From NCBI GenBank assembly GCA_037447655.1, contig JBBHKE010002856.1, positions 255,584 to 319,583 of the forward strand: a stretch of 64,000 nucleotides of DNA, written 5' to 3'. Below the pieces are notes generated by a model. That model had not been told where the DNA came from, did not search any database, and saw only the letters and a list, made by a program, of their open reading frames with translations. Shown here one piece after another: positions 44,101-53,486 of this stretch. Each line of letters opens with the position of its first letter. Position 1 is the stretch's first letter. Position numbers and translations under genes: made by a program. This DNA is from Zygnema cylindricum. Lineage: Eukaryota > Streptophyta > Zygnematophyceae > Zygnematales > Zygnemataceae.

Positions 44101-45490
44101 TATCAAACTCTTTGTCATCTAACACAGACGTAGAGACAAGATTTTTACTCAGCTGAGGAATGTAAAGTACATCTGAGAATGTAAGTATAGAGGTCTTACC
44201 TTCCACTAAGACTTTCAGATCTACTGATCCCACTAGATCTGTAATAACCACTCTCCCATCCCCATACTCTATCTCTACAGTAGGAATCTTTCGTAGCTTA
44301 GTGAAGAGTTCTTTATCACGGCACATATACATGGATGCACCTGAGTGAATGATCCATCCTTCCTGTGGAGCTTCCCGAATTGCTCCAAGGGCACACTTTT
44401 GCCTCCGAGGGATCTCCTTCTCCTCCAGACTCTCGTCAAGAAGAAGCTCCCCATCCTCCTCAGATGACTCATCCTCGATTTCTCCTGACATTTTTGTAAC
44501 CACAAGTGCCTTTTTCTTCCCTCCGGAAGAACCCCCTCCACGGTTTTCTTGGAGCCTCAGCTCTGACAACTTAACACAATCTGCAATAAAGTGTCCCGGC
44601 TTTTTGCAATAATGACAAAGACCCTTTGGGGGCTTCTGTCCCCCAGAATTATCTCTTTCCCCTCTATAAGGTTTCTTCGGATCCTTCCCCCATCGGTCCC
44701 CTCCTGTTGCTAGAGCTTGAATGCTCTTTCCTCCTCTCCTAATCTCCATTATGTTTTCCTGCACAAGTATCATCCTGACTACTGTGTTCCATTTCCATGA
44801 ACTATCAGGCATTCCCTGTACTCGGTATACTATGTTTTCGAACTCATCTGGTAATTTCATGATAAGGGTGTTAACTTTCATTTTCATTGTACCTGTCCAC
44901 CCGGCACTTTCCATTTCCATATACAAACAAGAAAGATCATTACAGTAATCTAACATCTTTCCTCCTTTGTAAGTGTAACTCAATAGCTTTTGCTCAGCCA
45001 ACTGGAGCTCCTGAATAGTTCCAGCTCTATAAATCTCCACCAAACTCTCCCACAATTCCTCTGCCTTGTAAATGTGAAGATGAGGAGTGGCCAAACCTTG
45101 AGTGAGGTGCCTCAAAATGAAGTTCTTGGCAGCCATGTTTACATCCTCCCACATTTGAGTATCGTTCTCCACGGTCTTCACGGTCGCCGTTCCCGATACT
45201 GTGGCAATAGGAGTGAGGGGTATCTCCTTCCCTTTCTCCTTTTCGGACACACTGCTGTCCCCATCATCTGCCTCCTCCGTTGAGGCAGCCGTTGTTGCAG
45301 AAAACCTTACTCCCCCAAATCCTGGTGGAGTTCCCGAAGGTGGACGTTTCACTTGTCCACTGACGATACCCCAGTATCGTTTTTCACACAAAGCTCCCAT
45401 CATCATGGCTTCCCAATAGATGAACCCAGATCCATTGAAGGTGGGCACCCTAGAGGGTGGGCCCATAACCTGCAATTCTGTGTCCTCCAT
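41141..45490 (-). CDS. Copia gag-pol polyprotein, uninterrupted (1449 aa)
   Basis: Single frame encoding all Copia functions. Gag 1-370, with Met1 in the LTR, QVMGPP over the primer-binding site, and zinc knuckle C292-C295-H300-C305. Protease near 379-480: the active site reads WIIHSGAS, His at 382 where Asp is expected. Integrase HHCC is H514, H519, C548, C551; the core triad D579, D642, E678 has 62- and 35-residue spacing, as in the family. RT about 950-1200: catalytic Asp 1032 and YVDD 1117-1120. RNase H: D1297, E1337 region and D1373; ends 1449. The chosen start is the first in-frame ATG, 18 bp inside the LTR; relatives D and C support it. Gag and Pol share one frame with no stop or shift between them. 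Probably transcribable, but the protease change predicts no self-processing. Related copies: H (broken) and array C. Confidence 0.95.
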   Translation of the reverse strand: MEDTELQVMGPPSRVPTFNGSGFIYWEAMMMGALCEKRYWGIVSGQVKRPPSGTPPGFGGVRFSATTAASTEEADDGDSSVSEKEKGKEIPLTPIATVSGTATVKTVENDTQMWEDVNMAAKNFILRHLTQGLATPHLHIYKAEELWESLVEIYRAGTIQELQLAEQKLLSYTYKGGKMLDYCNDLSCLYMEMESAGWTGTMKMKVNTLIMKLPDEFENIVYRVQGMPDSSWKWNTVVRMILVQENIMEIRRGGKSIQALATGGDRWGKDPKKPYRGERDNSGGQKPPKGLCHYCKKPGHFIADCVKLSELRLQENRGGGSSGGKKKALVVTKMSGEIEDESSEEDGELLLDESLEEKEIPRRQKCALGAIREAPQEGWIIHSGASMYMCRDKELFTKLRKIPTVEIEYGDGRVVITDLVGSVDLKVLVEGKTSILTFSDVLYIPQLSKNLVSTSVLDDKEFDTFTRKGVFTAKYGNEVYFTADKGSQGMFRLNLSNEKKNAYYVGVPKVMIWHKRLGHVHFDRLREMKKLGVVDGIQFGDNEIMDDCSGCAQGKAHRLPFPKAATYRGEKVLDLVHTDIWGPAKVPSVGGKRFMMTITDDWSRYSRVYFLKNKSEASTYFKEYKAWSEKLHETPIKRIRSDNGGEYTSNQFEEYLRDEGVQHQKTVPYNPEQNGVAERLNRTLGDSACSMLADKKIGKRFWAEAMNCANYIKNRVLTSAVKGVTPYERWVGRKPDISHLKVFGSQVYSLDTDRKNWKLDAKGKPGYFVGYDEDVKGYRVYDLAKKDIILVKHLVVMDEGKSFDPFKYTKKIRIRFESESEENSVVPERDMGDTVITDSGEIQDTGDSPETSHTPMDFEEIEEAGQEPVSMDRGADETVRRNPRLPSILASEFEGGRRSSKRLQEKQVAHKVTKLSHPDEPQSYSEAVNIPEKERWIRAINDEMASIMEANTWELADCPPDRKPIGCKWVFKLKLNPDNTIERYKARLVAKGFTQKEGIDYEETFAPVVRFPSVRILLSLAAAEDMEIHQMDIKTAFLNGELEEEIFMRQPEGFVEEGEESKVCRLIKSLYGLKQAPRQWNKKLDEFLTSLGYIRISSDHSIYMFEDENGVIFNAIYVDDLLVLSKSLEKINKLKTELRSRFDMKDLGEAKYILGIQMERDRGKKIIRLTQKEAIGNMLEKFQMENANSCTTPMDLKKVSDGSVEGGVIILDDQMSIEEREFMKTIPYRQVVGSLIYFMNCTRPDIAAAVGVLSRSLNDPRKRDWEAAKRVMRYLVGTRELWLHLGGEHTDITTWSDASYGDAPMRRCTSGYVLYVGEGACCWSSKQQKVVAQSTMEAEYMASCSAVKELMWVKSLLQELGYMKEGVHEVFCDNQAAIAIAANPKHHFKAKHMDIRLSFVREKVENKIVNLVYRSDEEMVADMMTKPVPSPKLKYCREKCGLKEKLKID
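45456..45470 (-). other. Half-tRNA type primer-binding site, element G
   Basis: The minus strand reads GGTTATGGGCCCACC, touching the LTR. It also encodes VMGPP of Gag. Confidence 0.8.
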
Positions 45491-46473
45491 TGGACTACAG
45501 AATACAGGAAGCCTCTAGATAGTATTTAACTAACCCACTTTAAGCCACGACCACTTCTGCCCAAGAAGGCAAACTGAGAATTTGACTGCATCCCTGTGTA
45601 GCCTGGACTCCCCTGAGTCCGTAGCAAAAAGAATCACTGAAAACGGCCAACCAGGCGATAAGTTATGAGCCGGCAAAAATGCCAATTTATACAAAGCTCT
45701 CTTAGAGAGAGGTGTCTGTCTACCAAATATTTCCTAAGTCCTAAATCCCTCTCACAACCCCTATCTACTAAAGTACGAACCAATCGTATTACTGTAAAGT
45801 ACAGAAAGGTACTATGGCCGATGTACTTTCTGTACGGCCGGTGTACAACAAGGCTCTTGAGTGGACGCGTGTCATTTTTCCACTTGTCCGTACTTCCTCC
45901 GGAATTCCCGCGTCCGAATGTCATCCTTCCACGCGGCGCCACGTCATGCCACGTCCATAAAATCCAAAGTGACCATTCCGCGATCTCGGCGACGACGTGC
46001 GCCGTCGGATTAAATCCGACATTAAATGTCGACCGTTAAAAGTGTCTGTTTCATTTGTTTCGTGCGAAATGACGTTTCGCACTAAATCTTAACAAGTTCT
46101 ATGTTCGTTTCGTTTCATATTCTAGTTAGATCATTTCGGTACTATACAACAGTTTATATATGAATGAAACCCTATATTATCTAACGGACTTCTACGACAG
46201 ACAGGTTAGAGCTAACGGCTACGCCGCGCTCTACCGGTCGGGGATTCGAGTCCTGTCGGACTCAACCTTTTGTTGAGAGTGACTTAAGTCACTCTTTAGT
46301 CCTTCCTATGGAGCTGAGGCAGCCATGGCTCCATCGCTCTCTCTCTCTTTCAGTGACTACAACAAGTATGGGGGAGAGAGAGAAGAGATGGAGGCAGGCT
46401 GCCATCATTTCTTATATATGTTTCCGCTAATTTATTTTAAACTAGAAAATACAAAAAACTACTTATTTCAACA
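45471..46473 (-). repeat. 5' LTR of element G
   Basis: 1003 bp. Element-orientation TATA box (TATAAAT) at 45685-45691 and GTAC inverted repeat at 45798-45834. The ACGT cores near 45935-45955 lack a full CACGTG. Confidence 0.97.
46194..46258 (+). other. tRNA-like module, element G 5' LTR
   Basis: GACAGACAGGTTAGAGCTAA (D-arm-like) and GGGATTCGAGTCC (B-like). Four of the seven LTR-LTR substitutions fall here. Confidence 0.75.
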
Positions 46474-46478
46474 TGAGG

Positions 46479-49088
46479 CTGCCGAGTAGGCAAAGTGAGA
46501 GCTTACCAAAAGGCAGCTGCTGGATCTTCTTCTCCCCGGAACTTCTGAGGCTAAGATCCTCAGATGCCGTGCATAGCGCTGATTGCGGTGGTAATGCTGG
46601 TTGCGATCAGTGAGTAGCTGATTGTTCTCGTTGCGATCCGCGTGTATTGACTGTTGTTGGGCCGGTTAGAAATGAACTTATTGAGGAAGTTGGAGAGAGT
46701 TTGACTCCGAAGTCACCACCGGAGAGTGTTGCACCTGCGGGACAATTTCATGCATGCAATCTAAAATGAAATACTCTTGTACTTTTTGCTGCTTTTGGTG
46801 CTCTGTCATTTAAAATAAATCTATCGAGTGTAGTTCATCTTTGACAATGATATTCCTTGCTTCAACTATTTTTTGCCTCTCAAACACAAAGACTTTGTAA
46901 CTTTTTGAGTGATCATCATATCCTAACAAAATACCCGGTAATCCCTTCGGTTCCATTTTCCATCTGTCAATAGATGTATCTAAGATAAAACATTTACTAC
47001 CAAAGACTTTGAAATGGCTAACATCTAATTTGCTACCTGTCGAGATCTTGTAAGGAGTAGATTCTACCAATCTTGATCCTATCCTATTCTTAATGTAAAC
47101 TGCACAATTTAGAGCCTCAACCCAGAATTTCGGATCCACATTTTTATCTGCGAGCATGGACCTAGAGCTCTCCGTGACAGTTCTATTTAGTCTTTTCGAC
47201 ACCCCATTTTGTTTCGGTGAATATGGAACAATCAGTAGATGACTTATACCTTTGTCGATTAAAAAGGTTTCAAATTCTTTTGATGTATATTCACCACCAT
47301 TGTCCAATCTGGGCTGCAAAATAGGTAAATCATGAAGTTTTTCAACTTACGCTTTATAGTGCTTGAAGTGACCAAATACTTCACTCTTCTCCTTCATGAA
47401 GTAAACTTTTGTAAACCAGGAGAAATCATCTGTTAAAGTGACGAAATATTTCATTCCCCCGGCAGTTGGAACCTTCGCAGAACCAAAAACATCCAAATGG
47501 ATTTGTTGTAAAAGTATCGTGGACCGTTGCTTAGTCTCTTTAGGAAATGGTAGTCTTTGGATTTTGCCCAAAGTGCAGCCATCACATGTTTTGACCGGCT
47601 GATCTGTGATTGAGACACCCTCTATTTTTCCAGCAAAGACCATTTTTCTCAAACTATCATAGTTTACATGGCCTAATATTTTATGCCACAACTCATCTGA
47701 ATGCAAAACACTGGAGTACAGAACATCATTCTCCTAGGTATTAGCCATATCCATTCGGTAGATCTCGCTATTATCTCTAGTACCTGTAACTGCGACTTTG
47801 CCATTTTTCCTAACAACCTGCCTACCATTTTTCAAATTAACCTCAAAGCCTTTACTCTCTACCAAAGACGTAAAAAACAGATTTTTCTTAAAGTCAGGCT
47901 CAAATAAGACATTGTGAAGAGTCCTTTCATTTGCTTTGCCCTCGACATCCACTAGCAAAGACACATCACCCACAGCATGAGTCTGAACAATCATTCAACA
48001 AGCATAATAAATATTTTCTCCGGCGTTGTTTTCAGATTTTTGAAGATGGCTTTGTTCCAACACATGTGGGCTCACGCTCCTATATCTATTATCCATCCAG
48101 GGTCTTTCGCGCCCTCTATCGCTGCCGCCATAGCGAATAGATCCGTGTCATCCTCTTTAGAAAATGTCAGAGTCTCATCGTGGAGTGATGAAGACGCTAA
48201 AAACTGTGCATTTCCACGTGGTGTAGGCCCCGTGAAATTTTTGTAAAATTGACTTTGTTGCCATCCCGGCTTGTATAGACCTGTATCGTTAGCTTTTTTA
48301 AGCTTAGGAAAAAATTTGTATCCATGAACCCTCTCACTACAATAAAAACATGCATTGTTGGATTGTCTATTTCCACCTTGATTAAACTGTCTAAACTGAT
48401 TAGACTGATCTCTTTGCTGATTAAACTGTCCTTTCCTCTCAAAGTCTGAATTAAAAGCCTCTACCTGCTCAACATTGAGAATATTAGATTTAGCCTTTTC
48501 TTCTAGCAAAATATTGATAGCTAACTGTAAAGTCCAGCTAGCTTTATCTTCCTGTTTGAGCATAACATATGCTCCTTTCATACTACGAGGGAGACCCCTC
48601 ATGAGCAAGGCTGCCTGCTAAAACGGAGGAAACTCCCCACCAGCAGAAGCATGTGCATCTACAAGGATGCAAAACTTGTTAGAATATTCAACCATTTTAC
48701 CGCCAGTGTACTTATAGTCCCAAATTTTTCCAGCCAATAATAGTTCTTTTTGGACATTAGCTTTTTCATAATCATTTTTAACAGACTTCTAGATATCAAT
48801 TGTTTTTTTCATTTTTATCCGAGACATAGCTAAGTCCTCAAATATACAGAATTTGAGAATAGAACGAGCTTGCGTATTTTTCTTAGACCATGACGGTTCA
48901 CATTCATCCAGAGAACCATCCAATATGTCCAAGAGATGGATATTCTCAAAATGTGTCTCCACCATATCCGCCCAGTAGACATACTTTTCACCGGATAAGA
49001 TAGGAATTCTTGATGACAAGCCCATAACTTGTTGTTCTAAGACCACCGTTCCAGGCGGAGGAGCAGCAGTAGTAGTAGAAAGAGACAT
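46479..49088 (-). pseudogene. Gag-PR-INT remnant of element F
   Basis: The ATG ending at 49088 lies inside the 5' LTR. Gag N-terminus (VLEQQVMGLSSRIP) at 48789-49088; gag C-terminal part with a CCHC-like CFYCSERVHGYKFF (degraded) at 48072-48608. The protease site reads D-I-G-A near 48080. Integrase HHCC lies at 47580-47706 (ELWHKILGHVNY, CDGCTLGK) and the core at 46810-47500 (HLDVFGS, LDNGGEY, QNGVSKRLNRT, where the expected Glu is Lys). Stops and frameshifts between blocks. The part before 46810 is the INT-RT linker, cut by element G. Confidence 0.85.
49015..49029 (-). other. Primer-binding site of element F (decayed half-tRNA type)
   Basis: The minus strand reads AGTTATGGGCTTGTC next to the LTR; it matches only the first part of GGTTATGGGCCCACC. 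Confidence 0.45.
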
Positions 49089-49754
49089 GATACACTCTCA
49101 GAAACTATCAAGAATTCTATCAAACAGCAGTCTTCAAGTGCTCACCAAATCTTAAACAAGAATCAAAACCTCACAAAACTGAATTAGAATATAGAGTAGC
49201 ATCAACACTGACAACTCTCAAAATTTCACCTCAATTAACGCGACAACACTCAAGATATAATACTCAGAAGTTTCCCAAAAACTGTCTACAGTTTACTACT
49301 TGGAAGTCTGGATACAAAAAAAATTCTAAGTCTTAACTCTTATACTCTTAGTGAGTATCTAATTTTAGTTGTCCTATTACATAATGCTGCATTGCCGATA
49401 CAGGTGTTCCTAAGAGATATGTCGAAAACACAAAACTACCACTAAGATCTAATTACTTCTATTCACGCTAAAACTAATTTACCACTCTACAATCACATTA
49501 CTAAGAATGTGTACCAAGTGATTGTACAAATACTTGCCGCCGGCTAGTTACATTTGTCTGGATATGTGCACTCAGTCATTGTAAAGACATCTGTCAGTAG
49601 GTCATCTACGAATCTCGTCTGTTTACTTGATTCTGTTCAACCGTAGCAGCGCAGTCCAGTTTCAGATCATATCCGAATATCCGCAGCTTTGCCGTAGCTG
49701 CATTGTCCCATACCAAAAATAGTCGCAGCTGCGTTTGTCTTGTTGCGTAGCAAC
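49030..49754 (-). repeat. 5' LTR of element F, truncated
   Basis: 725 bp matching the 37412 LTR from its primer-binding-site end. Stops at GTTGCGTAGCAAC, where a D-family LTR begins. Confidence 0.8.
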
Positions 49755-50810
49755 TGAAACTCTGAGACCTCCATAAGTCCTCAGAGTGGAAAGCTTCCAA
49801 GAAGCCTTTAGGATAATCCTGACCCCTTTGTGTTTCAGCAAGAATAACTGCCACCTTGGCAAACAAACACCCTTACCACCTGCACCTCTGTGAAGGCAAG
49901 ACTCCCTTGAGTCGATAGGAAAAAGAATCTCTGAATTTGCTCCCCTAAGCTGTAAGTTATAGAGGGTCAAAGTTGACCTTTTGTGCAGAAGCTCTCTCGG
50001 AGAGAGGGTCCTATCTCCTAATTTTTCTAAGTCCTATCTCTCTCACAAACTCTATCTAGTGATGTACGGAACCAATCAGAATACAGTTCCGTACGCAAAA
50101 GTACACCTGCCGGTGTACTTTATGTACGGACATTCTACGACATGCCCTAAATGTTGACACATGTCATATCCGATTCGGTGCCATAATCTCTGGAGATTCC
50201 ACGATATAATGTAATTATGCCACGCGTCATCCAATGTGGCGATGGCCATAAACCGCCGAAATCTTCTTCCGCGATCTCGGCGCTAATTCCTTCCGTCCGA
50301 TTAGAATCGAATTTAATCGTAGCCGTAATAAATACATGCGCGGTATTCGTTTCACTTAAGAAATAAGTGCGCGGTATTGATTTATTGTCCGTACCGTAAT
50401 CCGTACTTATACATTACTGGATCTATGTATCCCGTAAACAATTACAGTTAAATGATTTATCCTACGTATACATATTTAAATAAAAATCAAACTATACATT
50501 ACGTAACACTAGTTCTAGACTTAACGGCTAAGGCTACCGGTTATTCACTGTCTGCCGGCCGGTAGGTACAAGGATCAAATTCTGTGGTCGACACATACCT
50601 TTTAGATAAAATAAACCCCTAACTAATATAAATTTCCCGTAAACCTCTGGATAGCCTAGGAAGCCATGGCTCTAGCTCCCTCTCCAATTTCTCAGTGACT
50701 GCGACAAGTTTGAGAGTTGGAGAGAGAAGTTAGAGGTAGACTGCCTCGGCTTCTTTCTATATTTCTATTTAGACCTAGAAAATACTAAAAATGGAACTTT
50801 AATTTCTACA
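49755..50810 (-). repeat. D-family LTR without matching flanks
   Basis: 1056 bp, TGTAGAAATT...GAGTTTCA in element orientation. Flanks are GCAAC and CTACT, so no TSD; a deletion or recombination on the right side is likely, which would also explain the missing end of the F LTR. Confidence 0.85.
50519..50584 (+). other. tRNA-like module in the 49755 LTR
   Basis: ACTTAACGGCTAAGGCTACC (A-like) and CAAGGATCAAATTCT (B-like). Antisense to the LTR. Confidence 0.55.
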
Positions 50811-51376
50811 CTACTGGGCCTACGATCCTGGCTCTGTCGGTTCTTACTACCCGATGCACCAACTCTTTCTTAACTTTCAACTCATGGAGATTTTGAAGGG
50901 CTAAGATTTCTTTCCGACCTGGTCGGGTAGGAGATGCCAATATCTCAGGATCCATGTACATTTCAGTTGTTGGAGCCTTAGATCTGGTATAGCGCGCAAC
51001 CTCGAAGGGTGACCAGGGACCGCTTCTTTATGAGCCTTACCCTTTCTACGTGATTTGGGAGGTATCGGCTGTTTCTCAATCTTCTCCGCGGCCGGAACCT
51101 TGGCAGCCTCAAACACTTTATGAAAGTTCTCGGAAGAAAAGACAGGTAGAGGTAGGGGAGTGGGTTGCCTGTCGGGCTATTTTGGGGGAGTCTCAGCTCT
51201 AACGGCCGGAGGCATCATTCCCTTAAGAAATTGCTCTTTGTTTAAAGGAGAGGTAAAGGGGACTGATTCCTCGGGCACTTGTGACTCTTCCTCCGGTGCA
51301 AACGTATCCTGACTACCCTGCTTCTCAAATCCGATTTTCGGAGCCCCTTTTTCCTGAGCTTCTCCCCCTCCCATCG
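50811..51376 (-). pseudogene. Unrecognised coding-like remnant
   Basis: On the minus strand an open frame starts at the ATG ending at 51374 (MGGGEAQEKGAPKIG), rich in Pro, Glu and Lys. It passes one TAG near 51177 and continues (VFEAAKVPAAEKIEK) to a Lys/Arg-rich stretch (KSRRKGKAHKEA). A one-base shift then gives an open tail to about 50811. Family unknown: possibly a LINE ORF1 or a host exon; nothing seen proves either. It is the best candidate for non-Copia coding sequence here. Confidence 0.3.
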
Positions 51377-52138
51377 AGAGATTGTTAACGGACAGAAATG
51401 TGAGAACTATCGGTAAAGAGAACTTGAACTTCTCTCAACAATTGAGGGTCCCAAAATCTAAAGCTCCTATCCCTTCAAACTCGAAGGAGACATGTTTTGT
51501 TTTTTAGTATTGTGCTGCTCCGTTGGAAGTCTAACAAATTTTCCATCAAAACCCACTATTCTGATCCAAAAGATTCTGGTAGATAACCCAGACTGAAACG
51601 CAGCCGAAGCCCCAAAATTACTACCAAAGAGAGAACAAAGAATCTCCCACGCAGAATAGCGGAAAAATAAAAGAATAATAAGTTGTTTCAGAGTTAAAAA
51701 AATCACCTTGCCTTAGAAAACTAGAGATAAAGATAGGATTCAGAATAATAGCAAGCGAGCTTAACATACCCCCAAAAGAAACGCTAACAACAAGAAGAGA
51801 TGAAATCTCTATCGATGACACCGAAATAGGTAATGTCCCCCTTAACTCCTCGGTTTTCGCAACCCAGAACCGGCAAGACCCCTCTCGGTATCAAACAGCC
51901 ATAAGTCCCAAATCGCCCAAAAAGGAAAGATAGTGCCAACTACCCAACCGAACTACGATTTCCACAAAGGACAAAGGCAAACCAAGATGGCAATAGGGTC
52001 AGAATCACATAACAAACAAAGGTTCTCCAAAAGAAGATTTCTTGGAATTTCAAAGGTTATTATCAGGAGTTAGTAATGAAAAAGAACCTGTGTCCTTCGA
52101 CCCCAAGTGCCTTATATATCACAGTATATCCTATTGTA
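51377..52138. other. No recognisable feature
   Basis: AT-rich sequence with short open stretches on the minus strand (51467-51821) that I could not relate to any family. Confidence 0.4.
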
Positions 52139-53176
52139 TGCAATTCTGTGTCCTCCATTGGACTACAGAATACAGGAAGCCTCTAGATAGTATTTAACTA
52201 ACCCACTTTAAGCCACAACCACTTCTGCCTCAGAAGGCAAACTGACAATTTGACTGCACCCCTGTGTAGCCTGGACTCCCCTGAGTCCGTAGCAAAAAGA
52301 ATCACTGAAAACGGCCAACCAGGCGATAAGTTATGAGGCAGTAAAAATGCCAATTTGTACAAACTCTCAAAGGGAGAGATGACTACCTACCTAAATTTTC
52401 TAAGTCCTGATTCTCTCTAATAACTCCTATCTACTGAAGTACGGACCAATCAGATTACTGTATCGTACACAAAAGTACTACTGCCGATGTACCTTTTGTA
52501 CGGCCTATGTACGACAAGGCTATTAAGTGGACGCGTGTCCGCTTTTCACTCGTCCGTACATTCCTCGGAATTCCTATGACCGAATGTCATCTCTCCACGT
52601 GGCTCCAGGTCATGCCACGTCACAAAACGCCAAAATGACCACTCCGGGATTTCGGCGATGATGTGCGCCGTTGGATTTTGTGCCAAACGCAATCTTAGCC
52701 GTAATAAATGCTTGCGTGACATTTGTTCCGATGTCGAAATAAAATGCGTGGTATCCGTTTCGAATTAGCGTCGTACGACGTACTTTATAAAACTGAATCT
52801 ATGTACGCCGTATAAAGTTCTAGTTAAATGAATTTTAGTCACGCAAACTAAATATATATCTATCACATACCATAGTACTTAGCATTGGTCCTAGTCTATT
52901 AGGATAAAGCTGACCGCTACCGGTCAACTTGACGAACCGCAGGTACCGGGATCAAACCTCTGGTCCGTCAAGTATATTTTTAGTAACCTACTAAAAATAG
53001 CTGTCTGTTGAACTAAGGCAGCCATGGATCAACCTCTCTCTCTTACCTTCAGTGACTACAACAAGTATGGGAGTTAGAGAGCGGAGGTGGAGGCAGGCTG
53101 CCCGTCCTTTTTCTTTCCTTTTTATAAAGACATATTTAAACCTAGAAAATACTCTAGAAATCTATAAATTTCAACA
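52139..53176 (-). repeat. Solo LTR of the G/H family
   Basis: 1038 bp, minus orientation, with perfect TSDs TTGTA (52134-52138 and 53177-53181). A clean solo LTR left by LTR-LTR recombination. Confidence 0.92.
52893..52960 (+). other. tRNA-like module in the 52139 solo LTR
   Basis: AGTCTATTAGGATAAAGCTG (A-like, decayed) and CGGGATCAAACCTC (B-like). Antisense to the LTR. Confidence 0.5.
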
Positions 53177-53181
53177 TTGTA

Positions 53182-53486
53182 GTGGCCAAAGTCAAAGCAA
53201 TGCTAGAAGCCAATCAGCGGCCAGCAATTGTTATCGTACTCACATAAGACAAAACAGTATGTACTACACTTAGGGCAAAACGTTAGGCGACCGGCTCTTA
53301 CTGGATTTTCAGCAAAAGGTCCTCTTATGGTACACTAATAGGCAACAAAGTCCTAAATTGACGTGAAACCGCCAAACTTTGACCCAAAGTAATAAATGCT
53401 CTGCCCGTCTGTTGGGCCTAAACTAACATCCAACTGACGGCTAACAACAAGATCTACAAGACAATCTTAAAGGTTACGTGGCTTTT
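53182..53486. other. No recognisable feature
   Basis: Continuation of the 50811-52138 sequence past the solo LTR. No gene or repeat recognised. Confidence 0.4.

Larger units (their letters stand above)
40127..46473 (-). mobile_element. Copia element G, full length with intact frame
   Basis: 6347 bp, LTRs of 1002 and 1003 bp, perfect TSDs TGAGG (40122-40126 and 46474-46478). By eye the LTRs differ by seven substitutions and two indels (about 0.7%), the youngest insertion here. The internal domain is almost nothing but one open reading frame: 12 bp separate its stop from the 3' LTR, and its ATG lies inside the 5' LTR. Confidence 0.97.
37412..49754 (-). mobile_element. Copia element F, host of element G
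   Basis: Minus orientation. 3' LTR 37412-38331, polypurine tract, decayed RNase H and RT, then element G, then integrase, protease and gag, and a truncated 5' LTR at 49030-49754. The 5' LTR lacks its last ~180 bp (element start) where a D-family LTR abuts. F resembles B in LTR ends and proteins. Confidence 0.85.

Noticed and set aside
49755-50810. A clean solo LTR with TSD.
   Set aside because: Flanks GCAAC and CTACT do not match; only the LTR itself is supported.
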